64,000 nucleotides of DNA. Origin: Emergencia timonensis. GTDB lineage: Bacteria; Bacillota; Clostridia; Peptostreptococcales; Anaerovoracaceae. The stretch is from NCBI RefSeq assembly GCF_900086585.1, contig NZ_FLKM01000008.1, positions 1,375,652-1,439,651 on the forward strand, in the 5' to 3' direction. Numbering within the stretch: position 1 is the first letter of the stretch; each line of letters starts with the position of its first letter. Of the stretch, positions 29,334 to 37,645 are shown in pieces. The notes beneath the pieces are model-generated. The model did no database searches and was not told where the DNA came from. It saw only the letters and a program-made list of their open reading frames with translations. The position numbers and the translations under genes are program-made.

Positions 29334-29361
29334 AAATAACAATGTTATGTTAATGTTATTT
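29334..29361. promoter_or_regulatory. TetR operator(s) upstream of the ABC operon
   Basis: AAATAACA-A-TGTTATGT (29334-29350) is a near-perfect palindrome differing at one base from the site at 30043-30059. A further half site TAATGTTATTT follows at about 29351-29361. The position just before the exporter genes fits repression. Confidence 0.7.
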
Positions 29362-29390
29362 AAAAAGGACTCTGTGGTCCTTCATATAGT

Positions 29391-30026
29391 TTATATTGTG
29401 CTCTCTGAAAGCAGAGACAGCATGCCGCCACGCAGAAAGCGGGTAATAATTTTTAACTGTTCTTTCGCTCGCGGCTCGTCGAAATCGTGGGAGAGGATAT
29501 GGATGACGGAATCAATCAGCATATGGGAAAACCAGTGAACCGTACACTCGTTAAAGATGGGGCTGTCTGAAGAATCAGGCGCAAGTGTTTTCAGCAATAA
29601 AATTGTTTGGCGGTTCATCAATTCTGTCAGCTGCTCAAAAAATTCCTTTACTGCCGGATGCTCTTGATTGTCTAAGACGATGTTAACTAGTATTTTGTTC
29701 CGGTAATAGAACTCTATAAATTCCTCTCCGGCTCGTACATCTTCTCTTTCGTCTGTAATCAGTTCCTCAGCGTCGCTGGCAAGTTCCGTTTCGTAGTGCT
29801 CTTTCATCAAGGTCAGAACATTGTTCGTCACCGGGGCGACAACGCTAGTAAACAAATCTTCTTTATCTTCAAAAAAGAAATAGAGCGCTCCTGTAGTGAC
29901 GCCAGCTTTAGCACAAATGCGTCGCAAAGAAGATTTTTGGTATCCATGTTCTGCAAATTCACTAATTGCAGCTTTTATAAGATTTTTTTGCGTGTCCTCT
30001 GATACTGTGCCCGCTTTTCTCGACAT
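29391..30026 (-). CDS. TetR-family repressor
   Basis: A 211-aa regulator. The N-terminal helix-turn-helix is typical: AAISEFAEHGYQKSSLRRIC, then AGVTTGALYFFFEDKEDLF. The C-terminal ligand domain is variable and not assignable. GGAGGTGA precedes the ATG. It lies 74 bp upstream of the ABC exporter genes on the same strand, and matching palindromes precede both its own gene and the exporter, so it most likely represses both and is released by an exported compound. Confidence 0.92.
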   Translation of the reverse strand: MSRKAGTVSEDTQKNLIKAAISEFAEHGYQKSSLRRICAKAGVTTGALYFFFEDKEDLFTSVVAPVTNNVLTLMKEHYETELASDAEELITDEREDVRAGEEFIEFYYRNKILVNIVLDNQEHPAVKEFFEQLTELMNRQTILLLKTLAPDSSDSPIFNECTVHWFSHMLIDSVIHILSHDFDEPRAKEQLKIITRFLRGGMLSLLSESTI

Positions 30027-30042
30027 CTGCTCACCTCCAAGT

Positions 30043-30059
30043 AAATAACAATGTTATTT
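30043..30059. promoter_or_regulatory. TetR operator upstream of the tetR gene
   Basis: AAATAACA-A-TGTTATTT is a perfect 17-bp palindrome, 16 bp before the repressor start, suggesting autoregulation. Confidence 0.75.
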
Positions 30060-30133
30060 TAACCCGGTAGAGATGAATTGTCAACTGAAAAAACCAATTG
30101 GGCACCAAATGACTATATGTATTCAAATACATA

Positions 30134-30162
30134 TTGATTTTTCTCAGCTTATATGGTATAGT
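30134..30162 (+). promoter_or_regulatory. promoter of the HsdMS-like / TIR unit
   Basis: TTGATT (30134-30139), 17 bp, TATAGT (30157-30162). Transcription would begin near 30169, just before AAGGAGGA at 30172-30179, giving a very short leader and ruling out a start at 30073. Confidence 0.75.
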
Positions 30163-30186
30163 TTGACTAACAAGGAGGAATTCGCA

Positions 30187-31998
30187 TTGAAAAAACGAGT
30201 GGAATGGATATGGAATCAACTTGAGAAAAAGCTTACAGCAGAACAAGTATTTTATCTGTTGCTTATGTTGCTGTTCTCTAGTTATTTTGAACATAAATTA
30301 ATTGGTCATAATCCTGACGTTAACCTTTCAGAAGGAGACTTAAGAAGCTTGTTTAAACAAGTACATCCGGCAGCCCGTCGATTTGCTGAAAGAGTGGATT
30401 GGAATACGATAGACTGTGATCTTGAAGTGCAAGTAACAATACAAGAAGTAAGACGAACCTTCTCTTATTTTATGTTAGAACAAAATAATACCTGTGCAGA
30501 GGAACAGCAATTAATTATTGAGAAATTTGACATCTTGCTCAGCCTTATATTAGAATTAGCAGGAAATATGGGATTATTTGTTGCTACGCCTAGCAGTACT
30601 GTGCATTTAATAACAAAATTATTGAGGGAATCTAAACCAAATGCTATTGCAGATTTCTGCAGCGGATCAGCTGCAGTTGGATTAAAATTATGGAAACATT
30701 ATAGTAAAAATGACAGTGAGAGGTTCTTGTATTGCACTGACATTGATCCGATTCTTTGTGACATAGCGACGGTTAATTTATGTGCACATGGTGTACAAGC
30801 TTATAAAGTTGAAAAACGAGATTTATTGGCAAATCCGCAAAAGGTCCATCCCAGACTATTTGATCTTCTTGTTATGGACATTCCACGAGGGAGAAATAAA
30901 AGTCTTCCTAATTATGAGAATGATCCTCGTATCAGTGACATTAAAATAAGCAATATTTATTCAGATTGGATATTTATCCAAGACGCACTGTATCATTTAA
31001 GCAATCATGGTCAGGCAATGATTCTGGCCACAACGAGTACCTTAATTCGCGCAAATGAGAAGCCCTTGCGTGAAGAGATTATATTAAAAGATTGGTTAGA
31101 AGCTGTTATTACATTACCGCCTAATTTATATTCTAATACAAGAACAGGAACTGAACTTTTAATTTTTAATAAGAAGAAGCGTGCTGAACGACAAGGCAAG
31201 ATACTATTTATCGATATTAGCAAGTATTATTATCGTCAACAGAGAAATGCATATGCCATATCTGAAGAAGGTCTTCAATATGCTTGTGAAAGTTTCTTGA
31301 ATTATAGGGACATTGTGGGAATTAGTGCAATTCAAGAGACTAGTATGCTAAGCCCTAACACTTGTTCCTTTAAACCGTTGCAATATATACAACAAAGATC
31401 AGAGTTACATGATCCGCAATCTGTTCGCCTTGAGGATATTTCTAAAATAGTGAGAGGCGCACAAGTTGCATCAGTAAACGATAGTACAGGGAATGGCGAT
31501 GCCTATTTTATCAATATCAAAGATATTCAGGACGGCAGAATTATATATGAAACTGCTGAAAGAATCGACCCTGCACATCCAGCATATCGAGAGAAATTTC
31601 GCATTTGTGAAGATGATATTCTAATAACGTCCAAAGGTACTGCGATTAAAATGACCATTGTTGAAAACGATCCTCCGCTAGCATTTATAAGCGGCAATAT
31701 TACGATAATTCGTGTAGATAACTGCAAATATGATCCATATGTGCTTTTTGAATATCTTAATTCAGAAACGGGCCAAGTCAATTTAGACCGAATCCAGTCA
31801 GGCACGACAATAAAAATATTGAGCAATGGAAACCTAAAAAATCTACAGATACCTTCTTTTGAACTGCTGAAAATGCAAGAAGTGGGTAAACAGTTAAAGG
31901 AAAATAGAAACGAATTTTTCAGAGTATGGCGAGAGTTAATCAATAACTATCAGGAGAAAAAAAAGGAGTTGTCAGAACTGATATTTAAGGAGGAGTAA
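30187..31998 (+). CDS. HsdM-HsdS-like fusion with altered methylase motif IV
   Basis: About 603 aa from a TTG start with AAGGAGGA eight bases upstream; an earlier ATG at 30073 lies before the promoter. Residues about 1-130 are helical, like the HsdM N-terminal region. The N6-methylase domain follows: SAM-binding motif I is IADFCSGSAAVG near 154-165 (usual form D-P-x-C-G-S-G). Motif IV, usually N-P-P-F/Y, reads MDIPRGR near 230-236, so methyl transfer to adenine is doubtful. The C-terminal 190 residues resemble one HsdS target-recognition domain (VRLEDISKIVRGAQV, SGTTIKILSNGNLKNLQIP) with a coiled-coil end. No hsdR is nearby. A TIR gene follows after three bases. Probably a DNA-binding sensor; that is inference. 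Confidence 0.8.
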   Translation: MKKRVEWIWNQLEKKLTAEQVFYLLLMLLFSSYFEHKLIGHNPDVNLSEGDLRSLFKQVHPAARRFAERVDWNTIDCDLEVQVTIQEVRRTFSYFMLEQNNTCAEEQQLIIEKFDILLSLILELAGNMGLFVATPSSTVHLITKLLRESKPNAIADFCSGSAAVGLKLWKHYSKNDSERFLYCTDIDPILCDIATVNLCAHGVQAYKVEKRDLLANPQKVHPRLFDLLVMDIPRGRNKSLPNYENDPRISDIKISNIYSDWIFIQDALYHLSNHGQAMILATTSTLIRANEKPLREEIILKDWLEAVITLPPNLYSNTRTGTELLIFNKKKRAERQGKILFIDISKYYYRQQRNAYAISEEGLQYACESFLNYRDIVGISAIQETSMLSPNTCSFKPLQYIQQRSELHDPQSVRLEDISKIVRGAQVASVNDSTGNGDAYFINIKDIQDGRIIYETAERIDPAHPAYREKFRICEDDILITSKGTAIKMTIVENDPPLAFISGNITIIRVDNCKYDPYVLFEYLNSETGQVNLDRIQSGTTIKILSNGNLKNLQIPSFELLKMQEVGKQLKENRNEFFRVWRELINNYQEKKKELSELIFKEE

Positions 31999-32001
31999 AA
32001 G

Positions 32002-32499
32002 ATGGCCAAGGCATTTATTAGCTATAGTACAAAAAATAAAACATTAGTGCAGGTTTTTAATGAATTTCTACAATTAGGTATGGGTGTGAATAAAGATGAT
32101 ATTTTCTGTACTGATTTTTCAGAATCTCTAGCTACTGGTAGAATTTTTTCTGAAAGAGTAAAAAAAGAATTAGCAAGCTGTGAAATTGTTATTTCTTTAA
32201 TAACAGAAGAATATCTACAGAGTAAATATTGCTTAGTAGAAATGGGAGCTGCCTGGGGAATGAACAAACATCACTTTCCTCTAATTTCAGTGCCTTTTGA
32301 GCAGTTAAGCGACACGCCTTTGCAGGGAATGCAGATGCGAAGATTAAACGACAGCAGTGATATTAGTATGGTTTATGACGAACTGCTTGAATATGACATT
32401 AGAAAAAAATCACAAACCGCAGAGTTTAATAAGAGACTTCCTGGCTTTATAAAAGCGGTTAATAAAATATGTGATTGTGCAAAAGTGAATTTGCAATGA
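32002..32499 (+). CDS. TIR-domain protein, candidate NADase effector
   Basis: A 165-aa protein that is almost entirely one TIR domain. It opens with AKAFISYSTKNK, has the loop DDIFCTDFSESLATGRIF, then EIVISLITEEYLQSKYCLVE with Glu80 in the position of the catalytic glutamate of TIR NADases, and PLISVPF. Start ATG 32002 has AAGGAGGAG before it inside the end of the upstream gene; the two are surely cotranscribed. Bacterial TIR proteins commonly degrade NAD+ or make cyclic ADP-ribose signals during phage defence. Pairing with a methylase/specificity-like protein is not a known layout to me. Its lack of a sensor domain fits the upstream protein being the sensor. Confidence 0.85.
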   Translation: MAKAFISYSTKNKTLVQVFNEFLQLGMGVNKDDIFCTDFSESLATGRIFSERVKKELASCEIVISLITEEYLQSKYCLVEMGAAWGMNKHHFPLISVPFEQLSDTPLQGMQMRRLNDSSDISMVYDELLEYDIRKKSQTAEFNKRLPGFIKAVNKICDCAKVNLQ

Positions 32500-32554
32500 C
32501 TGGATAAACATGGTAAAATGTAGACAAATATTAGTAGAAAGAGGGCGAATGATT

Positions 32555-32911
32555 ATGAATAAAGAAGTTTTAGATTTTGTCATGGAAAAAACCCATGAGC
32601 TGATTGACGCTGCAACCTGCAGCAGTGAGACAAAGGCGGCGGCAGAAAGCTGGCTGGCGGCAGTAGGAACAGACCGAGAGGCAGAAGAAACAAAGAATTA
32701 TGTAGCCGAGCTGGAAGAAGATATCATGCCTATTGACACTTTAATCGCCTTTGCAGAATCCGACGCAGGAGCGCAGGTTTTTGGAGCAGATGCCGCAGGT
32801 GTAGCAGCCCACGCAAAAGAAATCAAGTCTGCGGGAGCAAATTATTGCGACTGCCCAGCCTGCAATGTTGTGGCTGAAATCCTTGAGAAAAAGGAACTGC
32901 TTCTCAAATAA
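32555..32911 (+). CDS. small conserved clostridial protein, often misnamed Hsp90
   Basis: A 118-aa acidic protein of a family common in clostridia and often labelled heat-shock protein Hsp90 in databases, although it has no GHKL ATPase motif. It is helical, with TKNYVAELEEDIMPIDTLI-like and FAESDAGAQVFGADAAGV segments, and ends with YCDCPACNVV, a C-x-C-x2-C motif that could bind metal. The ATG at 32555 is preferred because AGAGGG lies nine bases before it. Its own transcript ends in a hairpin. Function unknown. Confidence 0.8.
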   Translation: MNKEVLDFVMEKTHELIDAATCSSETKAAAESWLAAVGTDREAEETKNYVAELEEDIMPIDTLIAFAESDAGAQVFGADAAGVAAHAKEIKSAGANYCDCPACNVVAEILEKKELLLK

Positions 32912-32948
32912 AAGCCACAATAATTTAATCATTTCTTTTATAAACTAG

Positions 32949-32999
32949 CGAATGCCGATGTAACCTGCTTTTATAGGTTTTGTCGGCATTCGTTCTTTC
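32949..32999 (+). terminator. terminator after the small acidic protein gene
   Basis: GCGAATGCCGA pairs with TCGGCATTCG, with an inner AACCTGC/ATAGGTT pairing, then TTCTTTC. Confidence 0.75.
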
Positions 33000-33060
33000 G
33001 TCAGATGCAGTTAGTACATATGATCTGGATCATTCCCGCCGCGTACTTTTTAGATTACTC

Positions 33061-33744
33061 TTATACGATAAAAAAGTTAGTCTGTTTCATGTTTTTAATT
33101 TCATCTGGGGTAAGCTGGAGCTTGCTTACGAGGTAGTCCCTATCTGTGATAGGGACCTTGGAGGCTAGAGTTTTAATTGCATTTGGCTGATAGAAAAAGG
33201 TGATTGTAGAAATCAAGCCAATTTTGTAGTATTGATCTTTTGTGAGGAAGGGCATGCAAAATGTCAGCAGATCAAAGGGCGGCGCCGTATTGTAATAGAC
33301 AAAGTATGTGCTGGCATCAGTGTAGGTAACATGGCCATTATAAATAAAGTCCGCATCATAGAAATTATTCTGATCATTCACATCAAAATAGAACATTGAC
33401 TTCATAGATACATTGTCATTTTCAATGACGTGGCAATGTATTTTGCGTTCTCCGCCTTTATACCAATATAAATAGAGCCGGTCCATAAAGTATTTTTCAT
33501 AGCGAGCGGCGTGAGAACCTTCTTTTTCGACAGTGCCTGGCAATAAGGATGCAATATCAATCTCTAAATAGCGGCACCAATCGATGAGAACTTCTAAATC
33601 TATTGAAATTTCCCCCTTTTCGTACTTTCCAACGGTAGCGAGACTTTTGTTGAGCACTTTAGCGAGATCACTTAAGGTAAGCTGTTTCGCCTTGCGGTAA
33701 GTCCGAAGCTTGAGTCCGAGAGTCTCATAAAATGAATGATCCAA
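33061..33744 (-). CDS. XRE-family transcriptional regulator
   Basis: About 227 aa. The N-terminal 65 residues form a Cro/CI-type helix-turn-helix (LRTYRKAKQLTLSDLAKVL, KSLATVGKYEKGEISIDLE). The rest is a probable sensor domain of unknown type, rich in aromatic residues. AAGGAGGTG on the minus strand is eight bases before a TTG (33744), taken as start; an ATG at 33783 would place this site inside the gene. Divergent from the MFS carrier and amidohydrolase genes, which it probably controls. Confidence 0.8.
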   Translation of the reverse strand: MDHSFYETLGLKLRTYRKAKQLTLSDLAKVLNKSLATVGKYEKGEISIDLEVLIDWCRYLEIDIASLLPGTVEKEGSHAARYEKYFMDRLYLYWYKGGERKIHCHVIENDNVSMKSMFYFDVNDQNNFYDADFIYNGHVTYTDASTYFVYYNTAPPFDLLTFCMPFLTKDQYYKIGLISTITFFYQPNAIKTLASKVPITDRDYLVSKLQLTPDEIKNMKQTNFFIV

Positions 33745-33983
33745 TAAAATGACACCTCCTTTTTGTCTGCATAAACAAAGCACAGAAACATTTTATATTA
33801 TTTTAACATTGATTATCCGTCTTTGCCAGCGGATTTGTCGAAAATTTCTCTTAATAATAGAAAAAGCGTTAAAAATAAAGGTGTTTGATAACTGATTAAA
33901 TCGAAACCCTGAATAAAAACACAATTTATCGTATTACGAGAATTTTATGAATAAATTTTGCATTGAGAGTAAAACGGTGTGAT

Positions 33984-34019
33984 TTTAACTGCAGCAGAAG
34001 TTAAGTTATAATTCTTAAC
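33984..34019 (+). promoter_or_regulatory. MFS promoter with overlapping inverted repeat
   Basis: TTTAAC (33984-33989), 17 bp, TATAAT (34007-34012). GTTAAG (34000-34005) and CTTAAC (34014-34019) flank the -10 as a perfect inverted repeat, a likely repressor site, plausibly for the divergent XRE protein. The rest of the gap from 33745 is AT-rich and shows no gene. Confidence 0.6.
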
Positions 34020-34073
34020 AACAAAGCTTTGGAGTACTTACTACTTATGAACACGATAAAAGGAGAAACGATC

Positions 34074-35315
34074 ATGAGCACTGACTCAAAGTTAAAGAAG
34101 AATATTTGGAAGCTAGTTCTATTGACTGCTGCAGGTTCACTGATTTACGGACTGCCGTACTTTCGATCATACTATTATGACGCATATCTTGACGTTTACA
34201 ATTTAAGCAACACACAGATGGGGATGTTTGGCTCCATGTTTGGAATCTTCGGTGCAATTTCTTATCTATTCGGAGGCGTATTAGCAGACATCATATCTCC
34301 GAGAAAGCTATTGTCTGTTTCGATGGTCTTATCTGGCTTAGCCGGTCTGTTGCACCTGTTGAATCCTAGTTACGGTATGCTTCTGGTGATTTATATGGTA
34401 TGGGGATTCACAAGTCTGTTTGCATTTTGGCCAGCTCTGTTAAAAGCACTGCGGGGTTTAGCCAGTGAACATGAACAGAGCAAAGCCTATGGTTTTATGG
34501 AAGGCGGAAGAGGTGTCGTTAACGCTATCCACTTGGCAATTACTTTGGCAATTTTTAATTATTTTAGTAAGACCGCCAGCAATTTAGCGGGATTAAACGG
34601 AGTTATCATTTTTTATTCCGCCATCGTGATTTTATTGGGCATTTTTATCTTTATCCTGATGAAAGAAGAGAAAATGGAGCGCAGCGGAGAGAAATTCAAC
34701 TTTGGACAAGTTCTTACCGTGCTGAAAATGCCAGCTGTTTGGATTCTTTCACTGATTCTTTGCTGTACGTATACGATGAATATTGCCTTTTACTATTTCA
34801 CGCCTTATGCAACGTCTGCATTTGGGGTTACAGCTACAGGCGACGCCATGGTGACCATGCTGGCACAGTATATTCGTCCATTTGCATCGGCTGGCGGCGG
34901 TATCATAGGCGACAAATTAGGCAGAGGATCCACAATGGTAGTCGGTTTTGGACTGATGGCTGTCTGCACTTTTGTCATTGCACTAATGAACGGCATGTCT
35001 ACACCAATGTTTATTATTGTCTGCGCTGTCATTTACTTTGGTATGTATTTTAATTACGGACTGGTATTTTCCATGATGGACGAAGGCGGTATTCCTACCA
35101 ACGTGGCAGGTACGGCAATCGGAGTTGTCTGTACCTTAGGATACCTGCCAGAGGTTTTCTGCCCGATTATTGCAGGTCGTTTCTTAGACACTTATCCAGA
35201 AACCGGGTATCAATACTTTTTCATATGTGTTGGCGCTATGCTGGTACTCGGTATTTTTGCTCTGGGTCTTTGGAAGAGACATCTGAAAAAAATGGGAACT
35301 CTAAAAGTCGTATAA
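34074..35315 (+). CDS. MFS transporter
   Basis: A 413-aa major facilitator with 12 predicted spans. The family signs are the loop between spans 2 and 3 (GGVLADIISPRKLLS) and its repeat in the second half (GGIIGDKLGRGSTMVVG). The closest look is to the oxalate/organic-anion or sugar-phosphate-type carriers, but the substrate cannot be named. AAAGGAGAAA before the ATG at 34074 decides the start; an earlier ATG at 34029 lacks a site. Followed after 65 bp by an amidohydrolase gene, so it may import that enzyme's substrate. Confidence 0.85.
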   Translation: MSTDSKLKKNIWKLVLLTAAGSLIYGLPYFRSYYYDAYLDVYNLSNTQMGMFGSMFGIFGAISYLFGGVLADIISPRKLLSVSMVLSGLAGLLHLLNPSYGMLLVIYMVWGFTSLFAFWPALLKALRGLASEHEQSKAYGFMEGGRGVVNAIHLAITLAIFNYFSKTASNLAGLNGVIIFYSAIVILLGIFIFILMKEEKMERSGEKFNFGQVLTVLKMPAVWILSLILCCTYTMNIAFYYFTPYATSAFGVTATGDAMVTMLAQYIRPFASAGGGIIGDKLGRGSTMVVGFGLMAVCTFVIALMNGMSTPMFIIVCAVIYFGMYFNYGLVFSMMDEGGIPTNVAGTAIGVVCTLGYLPEVFCPIIAGRFLDTYPETGYQYFFICVGAMLVLGIFALGLWKRHLKKMGTLKVV

Positions 35316-35380
35316 GAAGCGCTTGCTGGAAAAAAGGAAAACTTTAATATAAGAAGATAGGAATCATGAGGAGGAAAAAT

Positions 35381-36568
35381 ATGTTAGTATTAAGAAACGC
35401 AAGGCTGATTCAAGAATTGACAGAAGGATATGAAGATGGGCAGGGAGATATCGTCATAGAAGACGGTGTGATTCAGGAAATCAGGCCAGCGAAAACCGTT
35501 ACAGCGCCAGAAGAAATGACCATGGACATGACAGGAAAAACGGTAATTCCGGGACTGATTGAAGGACACCTGCATTTGGATCTGTGTGGTATGGACACTT
35601 GGGAAGAAAACGTGCAGCCAGATGCTTACCGGACCATGCGTTGCTTACGTTTAGCGCAGGATAATTTAAGAATGGGCTATACCACTGTCCGAGATTTGGG
35701 CGACCGCAATAATATCGTGCTCAGCGTCACAAAAGGCATTCGGGAAGGGATGGCCGTAGGACCTGATATCTTAGCCAGCGGCATGATATTGTCGCCGACA
35801 GAAGCTGGCAACGATTTCTTTGGCGGGATGTATACCGAAGCGGACTCACCGGACGAATTTACAAAAGCGGTCCGTCGCCAGTATCAGCTGGGAGCAGATT
35901 GGATTAAAATTATGGGAACTGGCGCGATTATGAATCCAGGTGCAGTTCCAGGCACGCCGATTCTCTATGAGGAAGAATTGCAGGCAGCCTGCCGGGCAGC
36001 CGCATATGTGGGCCTGCCAGTAGCCGTGCATTGCCACGGCGAAGAAGGTACAAAGATGTGTATTCGCTGCGGCGTCAGAACTGTAGAACACGCTTCGCTG
36101 CTGGATGATGAATGTATCAGGATGTTCAAGGATAGTGAGCAGACTTTTCCGATGCTGACACTGTCGCCAAACGTTAACTTTCTGGAGTTTTCTGAAGGCA
36201 AACCGAAGCACTATGTCGAAAAAGCAAGAAAAATGTGGGAAAGACAGCGTGAAAGCTGGCAGGCGTTACGAGAGGCAAAAGTTAAAATTGGTTGGGCCAC
36301 GGACGCAGGGGTTTACGAGGGCAGCCACGGAAACGGTATTTATGAGTTCCGTGCAAGAGTTAATATGGCAGGATTTACGCCCCTGGAATGTTTGATACAG
36401 GCAACCAAAAACAATTCTGAGATTTTAATGATTGATGATCAAGTGGGGACAATTGCCTGTGGCAAGAGGGCAAACCTAGTGGCCTTAGAAGGCAATCCGG
36501 ACGAAAATATCGAAGTATTGAACCAAGTCGCACTTGTATTAAAAGCTGGCCAGGCTGTGCAGCGATAA
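35381..36568 (+). CDS. metal-dependent amidohydrolase, imidazolonepropionase/prolidase-like
   Basis: A 395-aa hydrolase. The first metal pair is in IEGHLHLD; the KIMGTGAIM segment carries the bridging Lys region; VAVHCHG and TVEHAS supply the next His ligands and ATDAG the catalytic Asp. The C-terminal strand returns with IACGKRANLVALEGNP. This is the pattern of the Xaa-Pro dipeptidase / imidazolonepropionase-like group of COG1228. Such enzymes split small amides, dipeptides or cyclic ureas. GAGGAGG before the ATG at 35381 decides the start. Likely cotranscribed with the MFS carrier; substrate open. Confidence 0.88.
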   Translation: MLVLRNARLIQELTEGYEDGQGDIVIEDGVIQEIRPAKTVTAPEEMTMDMTGKTVIPGLIEGHLHLDLCGMDTWEENVQPDAYRTMRCLRLAQDNLRMGYTTVRDLGDRNNIVLSVTKGIREGMAVGPDILASGMILSPTEAGNDFFGGMYTEADSPDEFTKAVRRQYQLGADWIKIMGTGAIMNPGAVPGTPILYEEELQAACRAAAYVGLPVAVHCHGEEGTKMCIRCGVRTVEHASLLDDECIRMFKDSEQTFPMLTLSPNVNFLEFSEGKPKHYVEKARKMWERQRESWQALREAKVKIGWATDAGVYEGSHGNGIYEFRARVNMAGFTPLECLIQATKNNSEILMIDDQVGTIACGKRANLVALEGNPDENIEVLNQVALVLKAGQAVQR

Positions 36569-36580
36569 CTAGTGAAATAG

Positions 36581-36620
36581 GAGTGTATAGAGGAGTTAAG
36601 TCTTCTATACACTCGTTTTT
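36581..36620 (+). terminator. terminator after the amidohydrolase gene
   Basis: GAGTGTATAGA pairs with TCTATACACTC, followed by GTTTTT. Confidence 0.85.
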
Positions 36621-36832
36621 AATTTGGGCCTGTTTGGAACATAGTTTATGAAAAACATGGTTACAGAAGTGAGAGAAGTGATATAATGTTATCAGCTAAT
36701 CAGTATTATCGTGGATATCATATTGTCGACGATGATGGATGATATAAATAATTTATGCAATTACTTCGTGTGATTTTGAAGAAAGAGATGCATTGCAGAG
36801 ATGAGCAGAAAAGTAAAAAATAGGGGGATAAA

Positions 36833-37624
36833 ATGAAACAAAAATTTGCAGTTGTGACAGGGGCGTCTAAAGGTATCGGTTTTGCTGTTGCAAAGTTTTT
36901 GCTTGCAGAAGGTTATATCGTCTACGGGCTTTCGCGAAAGGCTGGCAGCTTGGAGGGAGTAAGATGGCTGACCTGCGATGTGACGCAGAAGGAGAGCGTA
37001 GAGAGCGCCTTTGCCCAGATCATGGAGGAGGCAGGGCGAGTGGATCTGCTGGTCTGCAATGCGGGAATCGGCATTTCGGGAGCGGCGGAATTTACCTCGG
37101 CAGAAGATTATACACGTCAGATGGAAGTCAACTTTGTGGGCACAGTCTGCTGTGCATTGCAGGCCGTGCCTTTGATGCGTGAGCAGAGAGCTGGCAGAAT
37201 ACTCTTCATTTCGTCGCTGGCGGCCATTTTCCCTCTGCCTTTTCAAAGCTTTTATTCGGCCAGCAAAGCTGCGGTCAACGCTTTCAGCGATGCGCTGGGA
37301 CTTGAACTGCAACCCTTTGGGGTAGAGACCTGCACTTTGATGCTCAACGACGTAAGGACAGAATTCACAGATAACCGCCGAAAAACCGCAGAGGGCGACG
37401 CCGTCTATGGCGGCAGAATCAGCGCATCAGTAGGGAAGATGGAAAAGTCAGAACGAAACGGCATGTCACCTGATCAAGTAGCAGAGACGGCGTGTAAACT
37501 GCTTAGAAGAAAACATCTGCCCTCTCATAAGATTGTAGGCATATCTAACGAATTTCTCGGATTTTTGTGCCGCATATTGCCGACAAACCTGATGCTGTAT
37601 CTGCTGGGAAAAATCTACGGCTGA
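36833..37624 (+). CDS. short-chain dehydrogenase/reductase
   Basis: A 263-aa classical SDR oxidoreductase. The NAD(P) site is VTGASKGIG; CNAGIGISG and the catalytic Ser (FISSLAA) with YSASK (Tyr-x3-Lys) are intact. The segment LSRKAG after the second strand has an Arg suggesting NADPH preference. The C-terminus has a hydrophobic end (LGFLCRILPTNLMLYLLG), as in SDRs that act on lipids or steroids at membranes. GGGG lies seven bases before the ATG. A LysR-type gene follows after 21 bp; the substrate is unknown. Confidence 0.9.
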   Translation: MKQKFAVVTGASKGIGFAVAKFLLAEGYIVYGLSRKAGSLEGVRWLTCDVTQKESVESAFAQIMEEAGRVDLLVCNAGIGISGAAEFTSAEDYTRQMEVNFVGTVCCALQAVPLMREQRAGRILFISSLAAIFPLPFQSFYSASKAAVNAFSDALGLELQPFGVETCTLMLNDVRTEFTDNRRKTAEGDAVYGGRISASVGKMEKSERNGMSPDQVAETACKLLRRKHLPSHKIVGISNEFLGFLCRILPTNLMLYLLGKIYG

Positions 37625-37645
37625 TGATTACGAAAGGAGCAGGGT

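Noticed and set aside
30073..30186. ATG start for the HsdMS-like fusion 38 codons upstream
   Set aside because: A clean TTGATT-17-TATAGT promoter lies downstream of this ATG, and AAGGAGGA is placed for the TTG at 30187.
30187..32499. Ordinary type I restriction-modification locus
   Set aside because: No hsdR, methylase motif IV is not N-P-P-F/Y, M and S parts are fused, and the partner is a TIR protein.
32555..32911. Hsp90 chaperone
   Set aside because: The protein is far too short and lacks any GHKL ATPase motif.
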